Origin: an uncultured Oscillospiraceae bacterium
GTDB lineage: Bacteria > Bacillota > Clostridia > Oscillospirales > Oscillospiraceae
Direction of reading: 5' to 3'
DNA length: 64,000 nucleotides
Assembly: GCA_934622035.1 (NCBI GenBank)
Contig: CAKTVG010000013.1
Location: 10,468-74,467 of the forward strand
Part shown: one piece after another, positions 24,974 to 34,060 of the stretch
Layout: each line of letters starts with the position of its first letter
Position numbering within the stretch: position 1 is the stretch's first letter
Notes under the pieces: generated by a model
What the model was told of the DNA's origin: nothing
The model's input: the letters and a program-made list of their open reading frames with translations, nothing else
The model's database searches: none
Position numbers and translations under genes: made by a program

Positions 24974-27900
24974 ATGAAGAAGCGGCTATTGTCCATCCTG
25001 CTGGTCGTGCTGCTGCTTGTGCAGCTCGTGCCGGCGACGGTCATCGCCTATCCTGTGCCGGAGCTTGGTGCGCAGGACGGCGTGACCAAGTTTGCCACCG
25101 GCGTGCCGATGGGCGTTGCGCATCGCGCAGCGTGGCGCATGGCACCGGAAAATTCTCTGCTGGCGGTCGCTGCGTCTATCAGCATGGGCATCGACGTGGC
25201 GGAGCTGGACGTGAAGATGACCAAGGACGGCGTTCTGGTCCTCTCGCACGACGGCTCGATCAATCGCTGCGCCATGGGTTCGGGGAATATCTCCGACTAC
25301 AATTGGGAGCAGCTCAAGACCATTGCGGTCAAGCCCGGGCAGGGCGGCAGCAGCGCCTATCTTCTCACCGAGGACGATGCAGCGCTTCTGAACAGTCTGC
25401 CCAACTATGCCGAGCATTCCGGCACGGCCGTCGCCGGGCAGACGATTCCGCTCAGCCGCATGGACGACCTGATCGATCTTCTTAAAAAGCTCGGCCCGAA
25501 CACCATGGTCAACCTCGACCATTGCTTCTCGCAGGAGCTGTTCACCAGTTGCTATGTGCTGTTCCGCGAGCAGGGCATGCTGAATCACTTCTTCTTCAAG
25601 AACTCCAACGACGTGTGGACCATGAACCAGTGGTACGCCGCTGCGGCCGAGGAGTGGAACAAAAAGCATTCCGACGAGCCTATCACGGCAAAGGACGTGC
25701 AGGAGAGCATCCTGTATGTCTATATCATTCGCAGCGCCGACTACGGCATTTTGCAGTCGCATCTGGACAACGGCGATAAGCTCGTCATGGTTGAAATCTG
25801 CATCTCCGACGATCCGTCAGACAAGGTTATCCATGAAAAGCTCGAGCCGTGGTGCCTGGAAAACAAGGTTGCAATGTTCGTCAACACCATGTGGTCGGGC
25901 CTTTGCAGCACAAAGCCGGACACCGAGGCAACATGGGCAGAAATGCTCAATCGCGGCTACACGGCCATTCAGACCGACCGCCCGAGCGAGCTTGCAGGCT
26001 ACCTTGCCTCTTATAACCGCGACCGCAGCGCACAGAGCGTGATCGAGGCCGAACACTTCCACGGCTTCAACTACGGAACGCAGGGATTCTCCGTCCCTGC
26101 TGCGGCGGATTCCCGGCTCAATAAAAAGGTCGAAAAGCTCACGGCGGGCGATGATCTTGAATATCGCCGCATCGTGTTCGACGGCACCGAGGCACTCCTG
26201 AATCTCACGATGCAGGGCCTGTCCGGCGGCACGCTGGGCGTTTACCTCGACGGCCTTGCGGAGGAAAACCGCATCGCGCAGCTCACGCTTGCGGCTTCTG
26301 AGGATTACCGCACCGTTACGGCCGCGCTGGATAAGACCCCTGAGGCCGGAACGCACACGGTGTATCTGCGCTTTACGGGTGCGCCCAAGCAGGTGCTGGC
26401 TTCGCTTGATTCCTTCCGCTTTGTCAGCGCGGCGAGCTTTACGGACGCGCAGCTGGAGGAGCTTCAGATCACCACGACCGCCGGTACGGCGCCGGTGCTT
26501 CCCGGCAGCGTGCAGGTTACGGCCAATGGCGAGACCTACGGACTGGAGGTTCGCTGGGAGCAGGTCGCGGCAAGCAGCTACGCCAAGGAAGGACAGTTCC
26601 TTGTGCTTGGCTATGTTCCGGCGCTGGGCTGCTATGCCAAGGCGCTTGTGACTGTGACGGCGACGTCGGTTGTCAAGCCTGAGATCACGACCGATGGCCT
26701 TGCCCTGTGGCTGGATGCCTCCGAGGGCGTGACGGCGGAAAACGGCGCGGTCTCTGCGTGGGCCTCGAAGGTCGGCAACATCACCGCGACGGTCAAGTCC
26801 GGCAGCCCGACCGTGAAGGGCAAGGGCATCGCCTTTGACGGCGACGACAGCATGGATCTGGTTCTGCCGGAGAATTTCTGGAACGGCAAGAGCGAGTTCA
26901 CGGTGCTGCTGTATAATTCCTCCGAAAATATCACGGCCGGCGCGAACAACGGCACGTCCAGCCAGTACCACAGCGTTTTGTACTTCGGTGAGACCGGGAG
27001 CTGGGGCAGCGCATACTTTAATGCCAGCCAGAATGAAGTCATCTGGCGCTTCGGCAGCGGCACGAGCGGCGACTACGGCACGACCTACACCCGTCCCTTG
27101 AACATCGGCAGCCTCTTTACCTCCACGGCCATCCGCAAAAACGGCCTGAGAGACACCCTCTTTGTCAACGGCGAGAAGGTCTACACCGGCACTGCCGCGG
27201 CAGAGCAGAGCAAGAACATCAAGTCCGAGGGCTGGATCGGCCTCGGCAAAAACGGCAACTATTTCAAGGGCACGATCAACGAGATCCTGATCTATGACCG
27301 TGCACTCGCGGATGACGAAATCACTGCGGCGCAGCTCGCGCTTGCCGAAAAGTACGCCGACAAGGTCAGCGCGGTCGAGGCTGTCGCCGTCACCTGCGAG
27401 GCGGGCACAGCGCCCGTGCTTCCCAAGACGGTCAAGATCACCTATGAGAGCGGTGCAAGCATCGATCTTGGCGTGCAGTGGGAACGCATCAATCCGAACG
27501 ACTATCTTGAAGAAGGCAGCTTCCCGGTCAAGGGCACGCTGGCCGACGGCACGCCTGTGGTGGCAACCGTGACGGTCACCGCAAAGAGCGTGAAGGAACC
27601 GGTCACGACGCGCGGCCTGATGTTCTGGCTCAACGCTTCCGAGGGCGTGAGCACGGACGACAGCGGCGTTGTCACACAGTGGAAGTCCAAGGTGGGCGAC
27701 GCCGTCGCCACGAAGAAGAAGGGCGACGCGAAGCTGACGCAGAACGCCGTCAACGGAAAACCCGCCGTTACCTTTGACGGCAGCGAGGATGTCTTGCAGA
27801 TGGTGCTCGAAAACGGCGCGCTCAATGGCCTTGAGGGCGTGACCGTCGTGACCTACGCGGCCTCCAGAACGCCGTGGAAGCAGACGAACAACTCCTTTGA

Positions 27901-30328
27901 CTGGAACGTGCAGCGCCACACGCTGTTCTCTGCGGACGAGTCCGGTAGCTGGGGCAGCTTCTACACTGGCATTTATTCCGACGCGATCTCCGCACGCTTC
28001 GGCACCGGCACGTCGAACGACAACGGCTTCCGCGCCGAGCGCTCCGAGAGCACGGAGGGCTTCACCGCCACGAGCATCCGCTGGAACGGCAGCACCAAGA
28101 CCTACGACGTGCAGGTTGGCGGTGAGCAGTTCGGCACCGGCGTCTCTCTTGGCAGCAAGACCGCCAACAATAAGAACATCTTCTATTTCGGCACCGGCAA
28201 GGGCAACACCTACTGGACGGGCGACGTTTGCGACATTCTGGTCTATGACCGCGTCCTGACCGACGAGGAGCTGGCCGACGTCAATGATTATCTCCGCGAT
28301 CTCTACGAGCCGAAGGACAAGACCGTCTCCACCGATGGCCTGATCTTCTGGCTGGATGCCTCCGAGGGCGTGGAGCAGGATGCCTCCGGCAAGGTTACCA
28401 AGTGGGATTCCCGCACGAGGAGCGTCTCTGCGACCAACAAGAAGGGAACACCGACCGTTAAGGAGAATGCCTCCAACGGCAAGCCCGGCGTGTACTTCAG
28501 CGGCAACGGCGACGTGATGCAGATGGTGCTGGCTGACGGCCGCCTGAACGGCCTGACCGGCGCGACCGTCATCGCCTATGCTTCTCCGGAAACGAGCTGG
28601 AAATACAACGAGGGCAACGGCCTTGCGTGGAACGTGCAGCGCCGCTCGCTGTTCTATGTGGATGAAGCGGGGAGCTGGGGCAGCTTCTTTGCCAGCGTCT
28701 ACACCGACGCCGTCGCGGCACGCTTCGGCACCGGTACGGCCAACGACTACGGCTTCAGCGCCGCGCGCGCGCGCGAAACGACCGCCTACGGCGCAACGGC
28801 CATCCGCTGGGACGGCACGACCTATGAGGCGACGGTCGACGGCGAGGCCTTCGGCATCGGTACGTCCAAGAGCAATGTGACAAAGAACAATAAGAACATC
28901 GTCTATTTCGGCACCGGCAAGGAAAACACCTACTGGAAGGGCACGCTCTGTGAGGTGCTGGTCTACGACCGCGCGCTTACGGATGCGGAGCTGGAAAACG
29001 TTTATAACTACTTGGACGACAAGTACACCGAAAAGACCGAACCGGAGATTCATGTCACCGGCGTGTATCTCAAGGAGGAGGGCGAGCAGCTCACGCTCCA
29101 TCGCGGCGAGAGCTGGAAGCTGACGGCGGCTGCGGTTCCGGCCAACGCCGTGGATACCGGCCTGACCTTTGCGACCTCCGATCCCAAGGTCGTCGCGGTT
29201 GATGAAAACGGCAAGATCACCGCGACCGGCCTCGGCTATGCGACCGTCATCGTCACGACTAAGGACGGCGATTACAGTGCATGGTGCGGCGTCAGCGTCG
29301 AACGCACCGAGGCCGAAAAGCTCTGGCAGAACATTCAGGACATCGTCACCTGGGCGGGCAAACAGGACCCGGCCACTTATGCCAACTGGGACGAGATGCA
29401 GCGGGCGCTCGATGCGGTCAAGACCGTGTCCGAAGCCAGCAGCCTCGAGGAGCTGACACCCGTCTATCAGACGCTGCGCGGGGCCATGCTGGGCCTGCTG
29501 GAGAAGGTTGACTATCGCTTCACCTCCGAGACTTCCGACCAGACGCTTGAGGCCGGTGCGGCGCTTGAGCTGGAGATCGTTCCCGCAAGCGAGCATTTTC
29601 TCAACGTGCAGGTGGACGGTGCACCGCTGGAGCAGTCGGCCTACACGCTCGAAACGGTAAATGACGGACTGAAGCTCACACTCAAGCCGGAGTACATGGC
29701 GACGCTCGGCCTTGGAAGCCACACCGTCAAGACACTCTTTGCCAACGGTGAGGCCGCGACCGGCTTCACCCTGATCCGCTCGGTCGAGGGTGTGACGCTC
29801 GAGCCGCAGGCGGCGGAGCTGACCGTGGGTGAAAGCCTGACCGTAAATGCGGTCGTGCAGCCCGCGGACGCAACGAACGCGAATGTTTCCTTCACCAGCA
29901 GCGCCCCGGCGGTCGCCACGGTGGATGAAAACGGCGTTGTGACCGCCCTGAAGCCCGGCCAGACCGTTATCACCGTCACTACGGCGGACGGTGGCTTTAC
30001 CGCAAGCTGCGCCCTGACCGTCAAGGCGGCACCTTGCAGGCATGAGCACACGGCACGCGAGAACGAGCAGAAGCCGACCTGTACAAAGGACGGTTATTCC
30101 GGCGATCTCGTCTGCAAGGACTGCGGCCGGACGATTGAAAAGGGCGAGACGCTGCCCAAGACCGGCCATAAGTACGTCAACGGCGTCTGCACCGTCTGCG
30201 GGAAGAAGGCTGCGGCGCCCACCACGGCCGACGGCTTCGCGTTGCCGCTGACGCTGGCTGCGGCCATCGTGAGCCTGATCGCGCTGGCAATCCTCGTGCT
30301 TGTCAGAATGCGCAAGGACACGGTTTGA
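24974..30328 (+). CDS. Giant surface protein with glycerophosphodiester phosphodiesterase domain
   Basis: A 1784-residue exported protein. ATG 24974 is preferred to the ATG 12 nt upstream, giving signal peptide MKKRLLSILLVVLLLVQ. A GDPD domain spans ~35-345: His50, Glu77, Asp79 and His92 sit in HRAAWRMAPENS, AELDVKM and SHDGS. A CBM6-like domain follows (~360-490), then an Ig-like domain, and three LamG-like domains at ~572-790, ~875-1110 and ~1116-1352. After these come Big_2, an X2-like domain, a second Big_2 and a Cys-rich segment with paired CxxC motifs. A membrane helix with a basic tail ends it. The enzyme part would cleave glycerophosphodiesters, or phosphoglycerol groups on teichoic acids or glycans. 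A repeated-core hairpin follows the gene. Confidence 0.82.
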   Translation: MKKRLLSILLVVLLLVQLVPATVIAYPVPELGAQDGVTKFATGVPMGVAHRAAWRMAPENSLLAVAASISMGIDVAELDVKMTKDGVLVLSHDGSINRCAMGSGNISDYNWEQLKTIAVKPGQGGSSAYLLTEDDAALLNSLPNYAEHSGTAVAGQTIPLSRMDDLIDLLKKLGPNTMVNLDHCFSQELFTSCYVLFREQGMLNHFFFKNSNDVWTMNQWYAAAAEEWNKKHSDEPITAKDVQESILYVYIIRSADYGILQSHLDNGDKLVMVEICISDDPSDKVIHEKLEPWCLENKVAMFVNTMWSGLCSTKPDTEATWAEMLNRGYTAIQTDRPSELAGYLASYNRDRSAQSVIEAEHFHGFNYGTQGFSVPAAADSRLNKKVEKLTAGDDLEYRRIVFDGTEALLNLTMQGLSGGTLGVYLDGLAEENRIAQLTLAASEDYRTVTAALDKTPEAGTHTVYLRFTGAPKQVLASLDSFRFVSAASFTDAQLEELQITTTAGTAPVLPGSVQVTANGETYGLEVRWEQVAASSYAKEGQFLVLGYVPALGCYAKALVTVTATSVVKPEITTDGLALWLDASEGVTAENGAVSAWASKVGNITATVKSGSPTVKGKGIAFDGDDSMDLVLPENFWNGKSEFTVLLYNSSENITAGANNGTSSQYHSVLYFGETGSWGSAYFNASQNEVIWRFGSGTSGDYGTTYTRPLNIGSLFTSTAIRKNGLRDTLFVNGEKVYTGTAAAEQSKNIKSEGWIGLGKNGNYFKGTINEILIYDRALADDEITAAQLALAEKYADKVSAVEAVAVTCEAGTAPVLPKTVKITYESGASIDLGVQWERINPNDYLEEGSFPVKGTLADGTPVVATVTVTAKSVKEPVTTRGLMFWLNASEGVSTDDSGVVTQWKSKVGDAVATKKKGDAKLTQNAVNGKPAVTFDGSEDVLQMVLENGALNGLEGVTVVTYAASRTPWKQTNNSFDWNVQRHTLFSADESGSWGSFYTGIYSDAISARFGTGTSNDNGFRAERSESTEGFTATSIRWNGSTKTYDVQVGGEQFGTGVSLGSKTANNKNIFYFGTGKGNTYWTGDVCDILVYDRVLTDEELADVNDYLRDLYEPKDKTVSTDGLIFWLDASEGVEQDASGKVTKWDSRTRSVSATNKKGTPTVKENASNGKPGVYFSGNGDVMQMVLADGRLNGLTGATVIAYASPETSWKYNEGNGLAWNVQRRSLFYVDEAGSWGSFFASVYTDAVAARFGTGTANDYGFSAARARETTAYGATAIRWDGTTYEATVDGEAFGIGTSKSNVTKNNKNIVYFGTGKENTYWKGTLCEVLVYDRALTDAELENVYNYLDDKYTEKTEPEIHVTGVYLKEEGEQLTLHRGESWKLTAAAVPANAVDTGLTFATSDPKVVAVDENGKITATGLGYATVIVTTKDGDYSAWCGVSVERTEAEKLWQNIQDIVTWAGKQDPATYANWDEMQRALDAVKTVSEASSLEELTPVYQTLRGAMLGLLEKVDYRFTSETSDQTLEAGAALELEIVPASEHFLNVQVDGAPLEQSAYTLETVNDGLKLTLKPEYMATLGLGSHTVKTLFANGEAATGFTLIRSVEGVTLEPQAAELTVGESLTVNAVVQPADATNANVSFTSSAPAVATVDENGVVTALKPGQTVITVTTADGGFTASCALTVKAAPCRHEHTARENEQKPTCTKDGYSGDLVCKDCGRTIEKGETLPKTGHKYVNGVCTVCGKKAAAPTTADGFALPLTLAAAIVSLIALAILVLVRMRKDTV
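26691..29030 (+). repeat. Triplicated LamG-like units in the GDPD gene
   Basis: Units begin near 26691, 27598 and 28321, each with a 'G-L-x-x-W-L-x-A-S-E-G-V' opening and an 'I-L-V/I-Y-D-R-x-L' ending. Units 2 and 3 are very close in DNA as well as protein (for example near 28170-28215 and 28890-28935), indicating a recent internal duplication. Confidence 0.75.
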
Positions 30329-30357
30329 TAAGTGTGAAATAAGAAACGAACTACACA

Positions 30358-30388
30358 AGCGCCCTGCCGGAGTTTCCGGCAGGGCGCT
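30358..30388. terminator. Terminator-like hairpin (copy 2 of the repeated element)
   Basis: A 14-bp stem (30358-30371 with 30375-30388) contains the GCGCCCTGCCGG core, 30 bp after the GDPD gene stop. No long T-run follows. It abuts the next hairpin. Confidence 0.6.
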
Positions 30389-30426
30389 GTCAGCGTGCCG
30401 AAAAACTCTTTTCGGCACGCTGACAG
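30387..30426. repeat. Perfect 18-bp palindrome
   Basis: Bases 30387-30404 pair perfectly with 30409-30426 around an ACTC loop. The arms end in AAAA and TTTT, so as RNA it could terminate in either direction. It shares two bases with the previous hairpin. Confidence 0.7.
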
Positions 30427-30450
30427 ACTGCGAAAAAGTTCGGAAGACAA

Positions 30451-30498
30451 GCAACTCACGCCCGTCGGCGTACATAGGTACGGTAGGGCGTGAGTTGC
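30451..30498. repeat. Compound hairpin with nested stem
   Basis: The outer 13-bp stem GCAACTCACGCCC (30451-30463) pairs with 30486-30498. Inside, CGTAC (30469-30473) pairs with GTACG (30478-30482) around an ATAG loop. The intergenic stretch 30329-30690 holds this, the two hairpins before it and one after it; I see no gene there. Confidence 0.65.
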
Positions 30499-30642
30499 GA
30501 AGTAAGTCAAAATCCTTGCATAGCAAGCTGATTTTTAGACTATACAGTTCGGAATAAGCCACTTTTGCAAATGAAATCCAGAGAGCAAAAACCATTAAAT
30601 TGTGAATCGATTTTGGCGATTACGGACTTTTTGACTGTCTGG

Positions 30643-30676
30643 CAAGCGCCCTGCCGGATTTCCGGCAGGGCGCTTG
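30643..30676. terminator. Terminator-like hairpin (copy 3 of the repeated element)
   Basis: A 15-bp stem (30643-30657 with 30662-30676) carries the GCGCCCTGCCGG core, just past the 3' end of the minus-strand LacI-PfkB gene. T-runs are poor, so termination strength is uncertain. Confidence 0.55.
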
Positions 30677-30690
30677 TATTATAGATGCGT

Positions 30691-32616
30691 TTACAGGATC
30701 GTGCCGAAGTGCAGATCAAGCATGGATTTATAGTCCGCGGAGGCAATGTTGCCGCTGCGTGTCACGCTGAGGCTGGCGGCAAAGTTGGCGTATTTGATCG
30801 CATAGTCAAAGTCTGCACGGTCGGAAAGACAGGTCATCAGCGCGGCAATGAAGCAGTCGCTTGCGCCCGTGGCATCCACAACCTCTACCTGCTCCGTGGG
30901 ATAATAGCGGATGCGGTCGCAGCCCTCGGCCAGAAATGCACAGCCGCGCTCGGCCAGTGTGACAATGATATTGCGCACACCCTTGGCCCGATAGGCATAG
31001 ATCCGCTCCTCCAGCGTTTCCAGCTCCGGCCGCAGCATGGCAATTTCGCTTTCGTTGGGAAGCAGCAGGAACAGACCGTCCAGCCATTCGGCCTCGTATT
31101 CGGCGGGCAGGAAATTGTTCGGCTTGAGAATCATATCAATTCGCTTTTCTGCGCATTGCCGGAAAACCTCGGCCAGCGCATCCTGCGGAATGGCAGTGTG
31201 GCAGGAGCAGAAGCGCACGTCGGTGAACAGCTCTCGATGCTTGAGAATCTGCTGTGCACTGAGCGCATCGTTCGCGCCAGCATGAACCAGTACAAGATTG
31301 TCGCCATTTTGCGCGACGGAAATGTAGGCACAGCCGGTGGCATTGGTCTTGTCCATGCGAATGCCGTCCACATCGACGCGGTGGTTGGTCAGATTTTCGT
31401 AAATCAGATGTCCCTCGCGGTCGTTGCCGACGCAGCCGAGCACGGAGATGTTGCAGCCGAGCTGGCTTGCGCAGATAGCCTGATTGGCCGCGCGGCCACC
31501 GACGGTGATGCTTTTTTTGTTTACGACGCTTACACAGTTGACCGCCGGAAGATACGAAGCGTAGAGGGTGACGTCGATGCTCAGGTCGCCGACGATGATG
31601 CTGCGCTTGCCGCGGCTGCCGTAGGGCGTGGCGACGCTCGCTCCCTCTGCGACGGCGGTGCTGACGGTGCGGCTTTCCTCCACGTCGGAGGACTTATAAA
31701 TTAAGGCGTTGAGCTGCTTTGTGATGCTTTTTGCAAACTCCTCGTAGGGATATTCCACATGCGTGAGCTGCGGCAGGAAGCCCTCCAAATGGCAGGAGTC
31801 GTCCAGCAAAAGCACCGAGCACTGCTCCGGAACGGGGCACTTGCAGCGGCTGGCATATTGATACAGCAGCGGCGCCGACCGGCTGCCGGCACAGATGACC
31901 GCCGTCGTTCCAACGTCAAAGAGCTGCGCAAGCTTTAAAAATCCCTCGTCGCGCTGCGTGAAATGCACGCACAGCTTTTCGTCAAAGGGAATGGAAGCCT
32001 GATAGAGGGCCTTACGGTAGCCGTCAAGGAAGCGGTTGTCCAGAAGATCACCGTCACAGAATAAGGCGATTTTACGGTGCATCTTATCGGTCAGATACTT
32101 GGTGGCGGCAAAGGCGGCCTGCCGGAAGTCAAAGCGCGTCTGGTATGCACCTGGCTCGCGCATGAGGTCGGCAAAGACATAGGGCTTTTTCAGCTCGCGC
32201 AGGAGGCTGAGCGTCCGCTCCGCCACGCCGCCCTCGCACTGCGTGATGGGATAGAAAATCAGACCGTCCACCTGCTTCTGCATGACGATCAGCAGCAGAT
32301 CGTATTCTTCGTCCGGGCTGCCCTTGGAGTTGAGCAGCATCAGGCAGTAGCCGAGTGCGCGCACCTCCTGCTCAATGGCCGTGATTAGACCGGAAAAAAA
32401 CGGCGAGGCGACGTCCGGAACGATCAGCGCGATGGTGTGCGACGAGACACTAAGCTGGTCGCGGATGTTCTTATAGGGTGTGAACTGGTACTGCCGCGCA
32501 ACGTCCAGCACGCGCTTGCGCGTTTCCTCGGTAATGTTTTCATCCTTGTTGTTCAGAACCTTGGAAACGGTGGATACCGAGACCTGCGCGAGTCTGGCGA
32601 TGTCCTTGATCGTCAT
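30691..32616 (-). CDS. LacI-family repressor fused to a PfkB-family sugar kinase
   Basis: A 641-residue two-part protein. ATG 32616 is chosen because GGAAGGAGCG precedes it. Residues ~2-50 are a LacI helix-turn-helix (TIKDIARLAQVSVSTVSKVL). Residues ~60-330 form the periplasmic-binding-like effector domain ('ALIVPDVASPFFSGLI'). Residues ~345-640 are a ribokinase-like PfkB kinase, with GGRAANQA near the N-terminal signature and DATGASDCF as the C-terminal signature with the catalytic Asp. The protein could bind DNA and also phosphorylate its inducer sugar, possibly ribose, fructose or a nucleoside. The gene stands alone, so its targets may be distant. Both domains look intact. Confidence 0.9.
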   Translation of the reverse strand: MTIKDIARLAQVSVSTVSKVLNNKDENITEETRKRVLDVARQYQFTPYKNIRDQLSVSSHTIALIVPDVASPFFSGLITAIEQEVRALGYCLMLLNSKGSPDEEYDLLLIVMQKQVDGLIFYPITQCEGGVAERTLSLLRELKKPYVFADLMREPGAYQTRFDFRQAAFAATKYLTDKMHRKIALFCDGDLLDNRFLDGYRKALYQASIPFDEKLCVHFTQRDEGFLKLAQLFDVGTTAVICAGSRSAPLLYQYASRCKCPVPEQCSVLLLDDSCHLEGFLPQLTHVEYPYEEFAKSITKQLNALIYKSSDVEESRTVSTAVAEGASVATPYGSRGKRSIIVGDLSIDVTLYASYLPAVNCVSVVNKKSITVGGRAANQAICASQLGCNISVLGCVGNDREGHLIYENLTNHRVDVDGIRMDKTNATGCAYISVAQNGDNLVLVHAGANDALSAQQILKHRELFTDVRFCSCHTAIPQDALAEVFRQCAEKRIDMILKPNNFLPAEYEAEWLDGLFLLLPNESEIAMLRPELETLEERIYAYRAKGVRNIIVTLAERGCAFLAEGCDRIRYYPTEQVEVVDATGASDCFIAALMTCLSDRADFDYAIKYANFAASLSVTRSGNIASADYKSMLDLHFGTIL

Positions 32617-32671
32617 AATGAAGCGCTCCTTCCGCACTAATTCCACATTCATTTCGACAGAATCGAATGGG

Positions 32672-32701
32672 AAACTTCGTTTTTTCTAAGAAAACCGTTT
32701 T
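32672..32701 (-). promoter_or_regulatory. Candidate operator for the LacI-PfkB protein
   Basis: Two AAAC-nnn/n-GTTT inverted repeats lie at 32672-32682 and 32691-32701, between the promoter and the start codon. This is where an autoregulating LacI-type repressor could block transcription. The sequences are simple A/T-rich palindromes, so the assignment is tentative. Confidence 0.35.
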
Positions 32702-32709
32702 TTTAGTTC

Positions 32710-32738
32710 AGTATACCACGAAATAGCCCGGAAGTCCA
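32710..32738 (-). promoter_or_regulatory. Extended -10 promoter of the LacI-PfkB gene
   Basis: Minus strand: -35 TGGACT (32733-32738), 17-nt spacer, TGG then -10 TATACT (32710-32715). It lies about 95 bp before the ATG. Confidence 0.6.
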
Positions 32739-33090
32739 GAAAAATCCTGTGCGCAGGGAAAAACGACTACACATTGTCCCCCGCCGCGCACTTGACGGCG
32801 GGAAAATCTCGTGATGCACGAAAACTGCCTAAAGAACGGATACCATAGATCGCACAAAGAAAAACGGAGCAAAACAATGATCGAGACCATGCAGATTTGT
32901 GGAGCACGCCGAAGCGTGCTCCACAGTGCACAAGGCGCATGGGCTTCCTGAAGCAATCAAGAGACTTAGTGATGTGCTTTTCCCATCCGAAGCCTTTGGC
33001 CGGATCGTTTATTTGGCAGTCTGAGCAGCGTATTTTGCGCTGCTGCTTTTCCCGTGTGCGGGCACCGAAATTTGGCAAACGGCCGCTGCT
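32739..33090. other. Non-coding stretch with hairpins, no convincing gene
   Basis: Neither strand shows a protein-like reading frame. Two stems stand out: 32898-32925, described separately, and AGCAGCG/CGCTGCT at about 33025-33045 with TTTT close after it on the plus strand. The stretch may hold an RNA or leftover ends of the neighbouring gene fragments. Confidence 0.4.
32898..32925 (-). ncRNA. 12-bp hairpin with UUCG tetraloop on the minus strand
   Basis: TGTGGAGCACGC (32898-32909) pairs perfectly with 32914-32925. Read on the minus strand the loop is TTCG closed by C-G, the extra-stable tetraloop, which suggests transcription in that direction. It could be a terminator for the fragments at 33091-34844, or part of a small RNA. 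Confidence 0.4.
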
Positions 33091-33199
33091 TCACTCACCC
33101 ATACAGATGCGCCGCAGGAGGCGGACGGTCAGCTCCCACCACGTCAGCTTATCCACCGTCTCCGGTGCGACGATGGGAATGCGCGCAAGGATCCAGTGA
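33091..33199 (-). pseudogene. C-terminal fragment of an unrecognised protein
   Basis: A frame ending in TGA at 33091-33093 reads, over its last 35 residues, like a genuine C-terminus (ETVDKLTWWELTVRLLRR). Upstream of about 33199 it turns into the alternate frame of the restriction-like fragment. I do not recognise the family. Confidence 0.3.
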
Positions 33200-34060
33200 C
33201 AGTGTTGGTTGTTCTCCGCTTTCCCATAATTTATATAAAATCTTCCATATCAGCGCGGCCGGTCTTATCTGTATATTGTAATGTGCTTGTAGCTCCGTAA
33301 AAGATTCATAGTTAAAGTTTTCGCCGTAGCTTTGCATCAATGATGGGCTTAGTTGAGACTTATGCCCATTCGGGTATTGATACCTTAGCAATTGTAAGGT
33401 TATCAATTCTGAATAGGAAAGGCTTTTGTTCAAATAGGCCATTGCTATAGGCGTAAGCGTAAGCACTTTGCTTATCCTGGTGGAATATATGAGTCCAAAC
33501 TCACTCAAAATCTGTTGATAATCTCTCCAAGCATCAACTTGATTGCTATCTGCCTGAATATTGGCTGTAAGAATTCCATTATTGACGAGATATCCGTTTA
33601 TTTTTTCTGCATCTATAGTTTCTCCTTTGCACAGGAGGCAAGCATTCAACAGACCATCGAACACCTCGGCGTTTAAGACCCCGGCGTGTTGAGTAATTGG
33701 CCAGGATAGGCCTTCATATGGGATATTAGGATACATTTTGAGACTCCAACACTTTTTTATTGCCGATAGGATTTCATATGCTAATAAAGGCGGCACGGCA
33801 TTTCCGACCTGTCGATATTGTTCGGTTCTTGAGCCGGAAAACTTATACCAATCAGGAAAACTTTGTAAACGAGCAGTTTCTCTAACCGTCAATGCTCTTG
33901 GCTCATAAGGGTGAATAAACGGTCTTGCACCCCCAGCAGAAGAGCCAATCATCACCGTACCCGATGGCATATCCGGCCTGAGCCTGTCCGAATAAGAGCC
34001 CCGATCTCTTCCACCTTGGGGAACTGCTTCAAAACGCTTTCTTACAGCATCCGTATTCAA
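33200..34060 (-). pseudogene. C5-cytosine methyltransferase C-terminus joined in frame to a restriction-protein-like N-terminus
   Basis: The first ~110 residues match the end of a Dcm-type DNA cytosine-5 methyltransferase: target-recognition region, 'RALTVRETARLQSFPD' and the final 'QYRQVGNAVPP' motif. The catalytic PC motif and SAM-binding N-terminus are absent. The frame then continues from MYPNIPYEGLSWPITQ into ~175 residues of a winged-helix-like protein of the kind found as a restriction partner beside C5 methyltransferases ('TLTPIAMAYLNKSLSY', 'LLRYQYPNG'). This second part is cut before any nuclease motif. The 5' junction with the ATPase fragment lies near 34060 and the 3' junction near 33200. 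Confidence 0.65.

Noticed and set aside
25817..30595. A 1592-codon open frame antisense to the GDPD gene
   Set aside because: It mirrors the repeats of the sense gene, has no ribosome site or domain motif, and is explained by high G+C at third positions of the sense gene.
30358..30676. A CRISPR array from the repeated hairpins
   Set aside because: Copies are palindromic, unevenly spaced, differ in loops and recur at gene ends elsewhere; no cas genes are present.
32767..33078. A 103-codon minus frame before the LacI-PfkB gene
   Set aside because: It runs through the UUCG hairpin and the promoter region, and its translation shows no domain or family feature.
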